9,106 nt of DNA from Thermodesulfatator sp. (GTDB lineage Bacteria; Desulfobacterota; Thermodesulfobacteria; Thermodesulfobacteriales; Thermodesulfobacteriaceae). Shown here one piece after another: positions 5,194-9,106 of the stretch; the first letter of the stretch is position 1, and each line of letters opens with the position of its first letter. Made by a program: the position numbers and the translations under genes. Where the stretch lies: NCBI GenBank assembly GCA_027036915.1, contig JALWCD010000090.1:1803-10908 (forward strand), written 5' to 3'. Below the pieces are notes generated by a model. That model ran no database searches. It had not been told where the DNA came from and worked only from the letters and a program-made list of their open reading frames with translations.

Positions 5194-7572
5194 ATGGGCG
5201 GAAGGAAAGAAAACAAACCTTTGGGAGGTGGGTATATGAGATGGTTTGCTTTGCTGGTGGGTTTCTGTCTGGTCCTTTTGGCCGGGCCGTCTCTGGCCCA
5301 GGAGGAAAAGCCTTACGAGGTGAGCGTAAGCGCCGGGGCCTCGGTGAATGACTACGGGGATGAGGCCAGCCGAGCTGCGGAGTATGAAAGTCGGGTGGAC
5401 AAGGACAGCACCTGGTACTTCTCCGGCGAGGGCCGGGTGCAGGAGGGCGATCTTCTTCTCCGCTTCCACGGTACCTACGTTGACGGCGACGATCAGGACT
5501 ACGGGCTTGAGTTTGACTGGGCGCGGCTCTTTAGCCTGAAGAGCAGCTATCACCGTTTCTATCACCGGCTGGATCACGATACCCTGGAGAATCTTCGGGC
5601 CCATTCTTTCATTTGGAACGGTGGTGCGGACAGAGATTCAACCTCTGGAGGAACTACTGCGTTCGTTTATGGAGAGGACTATAATCAAAATGAAGATTTT
5701 GGTATTACGCGTTCTGAGTGGAAAAACGAACTAATCGTAAGGTTGCCCTCTCTCCCGGGACTTACTTTGGGATTTGGTTATCGCTATGAAACCCGGAAAG
5801 GGTTCGATCAGGCCCGGACCCTCTCCAAATGTTCCGGCTGTCATGTGGTGGGCATGACCAAGCAGATTGCGGAATTTACGAATGAATATCTGCCTTATCT
5901 TGAGGCTCGTCTCGGCAAGTGGACCTTCCGTTATAGCTTTCTTTATCGAAATTTCAGCACCAGCAGCGATGTTCCCACCCATGTCTATTTGAATGCGGAA
6001 GCTCCCTCCCCTGACGGTGGTGGGGGTACTCTTAATCCCACAAATCCCTTAGGGAATCGGGTTCTGTACGACTACAGTTCCGGAGATATTCCTTTTGCCC
6101 GTACCCCTGATTCCGAAAAGTGGATGCATAACGTAAAAATCAAATGGGAGCCGGTAGAGAGTCAAGTCTGGAGCTTTGGATTTGTTGCTTCTCAAAATAA
6201 AAACAAGAGTTCGAACGATGCTGAAGGTGGAATCGGAGTTCTTTATGGCGACGCGGGAGAAGAGCTTGAACAGGAGTATTCGGCCTTCATGGGCAATTGG
6301 CACTGGAGAATCAATCGGAGCTGGAGTCTTACCTTAAGGGCTAAACTATATGATATGGACGCGGATGATGTTACTCTTTTCTACACAAATTCTAATGGAG
6401 GAAGCACTTATGGGCCTATAACCCAGGATGATACTCCTTTGGATCCTGCCACCGAATTTAGTGTCTATACCCGGGAGTCTGCTTACGATGAAGATGGGTT
6501 TTCTGTCTGGTTGGATCTGGCCTGGCGTTATAGCCCGACTCTTAAGTTCCGTTTCGGCTACGAACTGGAATACGAGGATCGGAAAAACGCTGAGGCCCAT
6601 GATGTGACCGACGACACCACCACCCATAACTTCAAGCTCGGAGCCACCTGGCGGGCTATGCCCGGTTTTAAGGTCAAAGCTGATTATAAATTCGTTTATG
6701 TAGATGATCCCAAAATGCATTATAGAGCTGCCGATCCTGCTCCGGCTATAGATCCTACACCCGGAGATCCTACGGATAATAATGCCAATCTGACGGCCGG
6801 TACTTACAATCGAAGCAATCCTCTTGCGACTCCTCCTGTGTGGAGCGAATCTTCGGTCTATGAATACCTGGTTTACTCCCGTCGAACCCGGGACTTTTCC
6901 GCGGAACCCGAGTATGTACACGATCTTTCCCTCAAAGGCGACTGGCTGATTAACGCCTATGCCACCCTGGCCTTCCACGGACGCTTCAAGTACGCCGAAA
7001 ACACCGAAACCGACGGCTACGACTGGGAGCAGAATTTGGTTGCCGCGGGTCTGAACCTCACCCTGACCCCTTGGCAGAAGCTGGGGCTCAACGTGGGCTA
7101 CGAGTTCTTCTATGACCAATACACGGCCATGATGTGCTCGGCCCTCTACCACGGGTGAGCTGGGCATGTCATGAGCTCCCAGGTAGGGAGCGCCTGTGAC
7201 GAACTAGACTGGGAGAACCTGGCTCACACCTTTTACCTCTCTGTCTTCGCCAGCCCCATGGAGAGGGTGGAGTTCACCGGCACGGTGAGCTACACCCTGG
7301 CCGAGGCCGAGATGGATTCCCCGGGATTCCCTGATCAGTGGTTCCTTACCACGGCCTACAATCCCGCCCTCATGAACGACGCCGACGAGTACTCCGATCT
7401 GGACTACTCCATGCTGGAGATCGAGCTCACCGGCACCTACAAGATAAATGACAACCTCTCCTTCACCCTGAACTACTGGTATTCCGACTTTGACGACGAC
7501 GAGCCGTATGTCTACGGCGACCTCGACGGCGACGCCTACAGCCTGACCGGGTTCCTGACCTGGAGCTTCTAG
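5194..7572 (+). CDS. MtrB/PioB-type outer-membrane beta-barrel with in-frame TGA (candidate selenoprotein, or interrupted gene)
   Basis: Read through the TGA at 7156-7158, the product has 792 residues; without read-through it stops at 654. A signal peptide (core FALLVGFCLVLLAG) ends at PSLA-QEE, cleaved after residue 35. The rest alternates amphipathic strands and Asp/Tyr-rich loops, as in MtrB/PioB barrels that sheathe a decaheme cytochrome; the cytochrome gene is directly upstream. After the TGA the same frame continues (AGHVMSSQVG...) with at least five strands to a C-terminal FLTWSF, whose final Phe is the usual BAM signal. The 654-residue form lacks this. A CSGCH motif lies at 213-217, and Cys648 and Cys668 flank position 655. 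Two starts compete: ATG 5194 (AAGGAGGTGA, core 7 nt away) and ATG 5236 (GGGAGG, 7 nt away, directly before the signal peptide). Base composition varies strongly along the gene. The alternative is a pseudogene. Confidence 0.85.
7156..7158 (+). other. In-frame TGA, candidate selenocysteine codon
   Basis: The codon sits between GGG (Gly) and GCT (Ala) at residue 655 of the barrel protein, in the context YHG-TGA-AGH. Cysteines lie 7 residues before and 13 after it. Frame, codon use and barrel character carry on unchanged past it. TGA acts as a normal stop at 859-861 and 1787-1789 in this window, so a reassigned code is unlikely. Single-base origins from CGA (Arg), TGG (Trp) or TGC/TGT (Cys) remain possible. 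Confidence 0.5.
7168..7200 (+). promoter_or_regulatory. Candidate bacterial SECIS stem-loop after the TGA
   Basis: GCTCCC (7175-7180) pairs perfectly with GGGAGC (7186-7191) around the loop AGGTA. GTCA (7168-7171) and TGAC (7197-7200) can add an outer stem below an internal loop. The inner stem begins 16 nt after the TGA. Bacterial SECIS elements lie within a few tens of bases after UGA and present a short loop with G early in it; E. coli fdhF shows GGU in its loop, and so does this one. Unlike fdhF there is no bulged U in the stem. The hairpin is a fact of sequence; its role is inferred. Confidence 0.4.
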
Positions 7573-7605
7573 CCTCCGGGCAGCTCAGACCCACACCTTC
7601 CTCGG

Positions 7606-7636
7606 GGCGGGCCAAAAGGCCCGCCTTTTTTATTTT
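7606..7636 (+). terminator. Intrinsic terminator of the cytochrome-barrel operon
   Basis: A perfect 8-bp stem GGCGGGCC / GGCCCGCC (7606-7613 with 7618-7625) with loop AAAA is followed directly by TTTTTTATTTTT. It lies 33 nt after the TAG at 7570-7572. The strong terminator placed after the downstream frame, and not after the TGA, supports a transcript that covers the whole read-through frame. Confidence 0.92.
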
Positions 7637-7639
7637 TCC

Positions 7640-7862
7640 GTTTTGCCTTAAGACCCCCCTTTTGACTACCCCTCTAAGGGGAAAAATTTTTTTCTTTAGA
7701 GACCCTTGCCTGATTCGAATCCCCCTCCCTTTGGGAGGGGGCAGGGGAGGGAAAACCCAACTCAGAGGGGGAGGAAGAGTTTTGCAAACAAAAGTCTCTT
7801 CTTCAGAAGAGGGCCTTGAAAAAGTCTTGTGTTTGCGCATGAGATCTGCTAAAAGATGAAAT
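7640..7862. other. Intergenic spacer with short hairpins
   Basis: No convincing gene is seen. Besides repeat copy C it holds a 5-bp hairpin CCCCT/AGGGG (7669-7681) followed by AAAAATTTTTTT, a possible back-up terminator. It also has a 6-bp hairpin CTCTTC/GAAGAG (7796-7811). The latter is flanked by GCAAACA at 7784 and its inverted counterpart TGTTTGC near 7830. No clear promoter for the following gene was found; TTGAAA at 7816 has no matching -10. Confidence 0.5.
7716..7785. repeat. Dispersed G/C-rich hairpin repeat, copy C
   Basis: This copy has CCCCCTCCC TTT GGGAGGGGG as a near-perfect 9-bp hairpin (7721-7741), then CAGGGGAGGGAAAACCC and AGGGGGAGGAAGAGTTTT. The order of parts matches copies A and B, although the second hairpin has lost its left arm. 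Bases 7733-7751 again form four G-runs with loops of 1, 2 and 1 nt. Confidence 0.7.
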
Positions 7863-8270
7863 ATGTTGAAAAGGTGGCCAGTGTTAACGATGTTAATAGT
7901 CCTGTGGATCTGCCTGCTAGCAGCAGGGAATCTTCAGGCGACTAAAGATAAAACCTCACCAGAATCTCAAATTAATCTTTCCCAGAAGGTCAGGGACAAC
8001 AATGCTTGCCTGGACGATCTGACTTCTCAGGTTCTCCAGATTCAGGACCGGACCGATCGGATTCTAAAAATTCTAGAAAAAGAAAACTCCACGGATCCCT
8101 TGCTTGAGCGACGGGTTATCGCTATTCAGAACGAAATAGAAGAGCTGAAGATTCAGGTTCAGGTTCTGGCCAAGGCCTTTATAGCTCTGGTAAGCGTTTT
8201 GATATTGATCCTGATTTTTATGCTTTTCAGATCCCGCAGGCCTCCGCGAACGGGCTCTATCCGCATCTAG
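7863..8270 (+). CDS. Small membrane protein with central coiled coil, function unknown
   Basis: The 135-residue protein has a positively charged start (MLKRW) and a hydrophobic helix (VLTMLIVLWICLLAAG, residues 7-22). This is either a signal peptide cleaved near NLQA or a membrane anchor. Residues 45-100 are charged and heptad-like (DDLTSQVLQIQDRTDRILKI, EIEELKIQVQVLAKAF), suggesting a parallel coiled coil. A second transmembrane helix (ALVSVLILILIFMLF, about 106-120) precedes a basic tail RSRRPPRTG. The middle would thus lie in the periplasm and the tail in the cytoplasm. I do not recognise a family. The upstream ribosome site is weak (AAAAGATG), so the start is uncertain; ATG 7863 gives the best N-terminus. 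It converges with smc and shares the stop-site tetranucleotide CTAG with it. Confidence 0.65.
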   Translation: MLKRWPVLTMLIVLWICLLAAGNLQATKDKTSPESQINLSQKVRDNNACLDDLTSQVLQIQDRTDRILKILEKENSTDPLLERRVIAIQNEIEELKIQVQVLAKAFIALVSVLILILIFMLFRSRRPPRTGSIRI

Positions 8271-9106
8271 GTCAGTTTCACACTCACCACCTTGGAGACC
8301 CCTTTCTCTTCCATGGTCACCCCGAAAAGGGCGTCCGCGATTTCCATGACCCGGGGATTGTGGGTGACCAGGATCACCTGGGAATATTCCTTGAGTTTCT
8401 TAAGGAGCTCGTTGAATCGGAGCGTGTTGGCCTCATCGAGAGGAGCGTCCACTTCGTCAAGGATGCAGAAGGGCCCGGGTTTTACCAGATAAAAGGCAAA
8501 GAGCACCGCCAGGGCACAGAGGGCTTTTTCCCCCCCGGAAAGCATGGTGAGGTGTTTTACCGGTTTGCCGGGGAGCTTCACCTTGAGATCCAGACCTGCG
8601 GAAAGGGGGTCCTCGCTCTCGGTGAAGTAGAGTTCCGCCCGCCCACCCTCAAAGAGCAGGGGAAAGACTTCGGCGAGCTTTTGATTGGCCTCCGCAAGGG
8701 CCTCACGTAACCGCCTGCGGCTCTCTTCGTCCAGACGCCGGAGGGCCTTTTCCAGGTCCGCAATGGCCGCCAGGAGCTCATCCCTCCGGGAGGAAAGGGA
8801 GGCCCGTCGCTCTCTGACCCGGGCCAGTTCCTCTGCCGCCGCGAGGTTGACCGGGGGAAAACCCGCCAGTTTCTCCCGGATGCGGATCATCTCGGCCTCG
8901 ATTCCGGCCAGATCCCCGGGCGCCGGTTTGAGCTCCTTAAGGAAGGCTTCAAGGTCTGTATCCTGATTCTCCCGGGCTTCTCTCTGGAGATGCTCCAGCT
9001 CCATTTCGGCCTCCACCCGATCGACCTCAAGCTTGTGTAGTTTTTCTCGAAGCTGGGTTCTTTCCCTCTCTAGGTGCTTTTCTTCCTTTTCGAGTTCCGC
9101 CAGGCT
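8267..9106 (-). CDS. smc: Chromosome segregation protein SMC, C-terminal part (5' end outside window)
   Basis: The frame is open from the right edge to the TAG at 8267-8269, giving 279 residues plus stop; the rest of the gene lies beyond 9106. The first 110 or so residues are charged coiled coil, including VNLAAAEELARVRERR, typical of the SMC neck. The head follows: a FPLLFEGGRAELYF segment, the ABC signature LSGGEKAL (8522-8542 region), Walker B FCILDEVDAPLD and the H-loop VTHNPRVME. This is the C-terminal half of the SMC ATPase that works with ScpA/ScpB in chromosome compaction. The first start-like codon in the window, GTG at 9016, is internal: 30 further in-frame coiled-coil codons lie upstream. 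All catalytic residues expected in this half are present. Nothing in it looks unusual. Confidence 0.95.
   Translation of the reverse strand, partial: SLAELEKEEKHLERERTQLREKLHKLEVDRVEAEMELEHLQREARENQDTDLEAFLKELKPAPGDLAGIEAEMIRIREKLAGFPPVNLAAAEELARVRERRASLSSRRDELLAAIADLEKALRRLDEESRRRLREALAEANQKLAEVFPLLFEGGRAELYFTESEDPLSAGLDLKVKLPGKPVKHLTMLSGGEKALCALAVLFAFYLVKPGPFCILDEVDAPLDEANTLRFNELLKKLKEYSQVILVTHNPRVMEIADALFGVTMEEKGVSKVVSVKLT

Noticed and set aside
4401..5216. Long open frame antisense to the decaheme cytochrome
   Set aside because: The sense strand has ten heme motifs and clear family features; the antisense frame is a by-product of G/C-rich codons.
7156..7158. Reassigned genetic code (TGA as Trp or Gly) to explain the in-frame TGA
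   Set aside because: TGA closes other genes in the window (859-861, and the MNT gene at 1787-1789, where it forms a TGATG coupling site), and Trp is written TGG throughout.
6346..7167. Long open frame antisense to the barrel gene
   Set aside because: No ribosome site, no recognisable domain, and it mirrors barrel coding sequence.
7171..7572. ATG at 7171 as the start of a separate 133-residue gene after the barrel gene
   Set aside because: No Shine-Dalgarno precedes it, it has no signal peptide, and it begins inside a loop in the same frame as the barrel gene. Its content is the missing C-terminal strands, so it is the same gene beyond the TGA.
7711..7728. tRNA 3' end or attachment-site remnant (GATTCGAATCCCC resembles a T-arm)
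   Set aside because: The flanking bases cannot form the T-stem or acceptor stem, and no integrase gene is present; the palindrome simply borders repeat copy C.

Overview
The window looks like part of the chromosome of an anaerobic, probably thermophilic member of the Desulfobacterota/Thermodesulfobacteriota. This placement is an inference. It rests on a decaheme cytochrome plus MtrB/PioB barrel, a Thermotoga-like DAHP synthase, a COG0731-type radical SAM protein, a HEPN-MNT pair and moderately high GC. No rRNA, tRNA, phage or IS gene is present.

Layout: (1) 1-861 (+) is the 3' part of a conserved protein of unknown function that runs in from the left edge. (2) 837-3619 (-) is a tightly packed four-gene operon: DAHP synthase, HEPN protein, MNT nucleotidyltransferase, radical SAM/winged-helix protein. 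Every junction overlaps (11, 25 and 1 nt), and the last gene overlaps the convergent first gene by 25 nt. (3) 3620-4133 is a non-coding spacer with G/C-rich hairpin repeats that can also be written as G-quadruplexes, a perfect 26-bp tandem duplication, A/T-tract palindromes and a plausible sigma70 promoter. (4) 4134-7572 (+) is a two-gene electron-conduit operon: a lipobox-carrying decaheme cytochrome of the MtrA/DmsE type and, 13 nt downstream, an MtrB/PioB-type outer-membrane barrel, closed by a strong intrinsic terminator. (5) 7640-7862 is another spacer with a third copy of the repeat. (6) 7863-8270 (+) is a small membrane protein with a coiled coil. (7) 8267-9106 (-) is the C-terminal part of SMC, running off the right edge.

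The most interesting object is the barrel gene. Its frame is cut by one in-frame TGA at 7156-7158 and then continues as typical beta-barrel sequence for 137 codons to a C-terminal Phe, the usual outer-membrane assembly signal. The TGA lies in a Cys/His-rich loop (Cys, six residues, TGA, twelve residues, Cys). A perfect 6-bp stem with an AGGTA loop starts 16 nt after it, roughly the layout of a bacterial SECIS. TGA is an ordinary stop elsewhere in the window. Either this is a selenocysteine-containing porin-cytochrome conduit, or it is a recent nonsense mutation or sequencing error. A second loop of the same barrel carries a CXXCH motif. By barrel topology both loops should face outside the cell. 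I therefore propose a redox-active barrel that may partly stand in for the missing surface cytochrome (no MtrC/OmcA-like gene is present). This is a hypothesis, and sequence alone cannot settle it.
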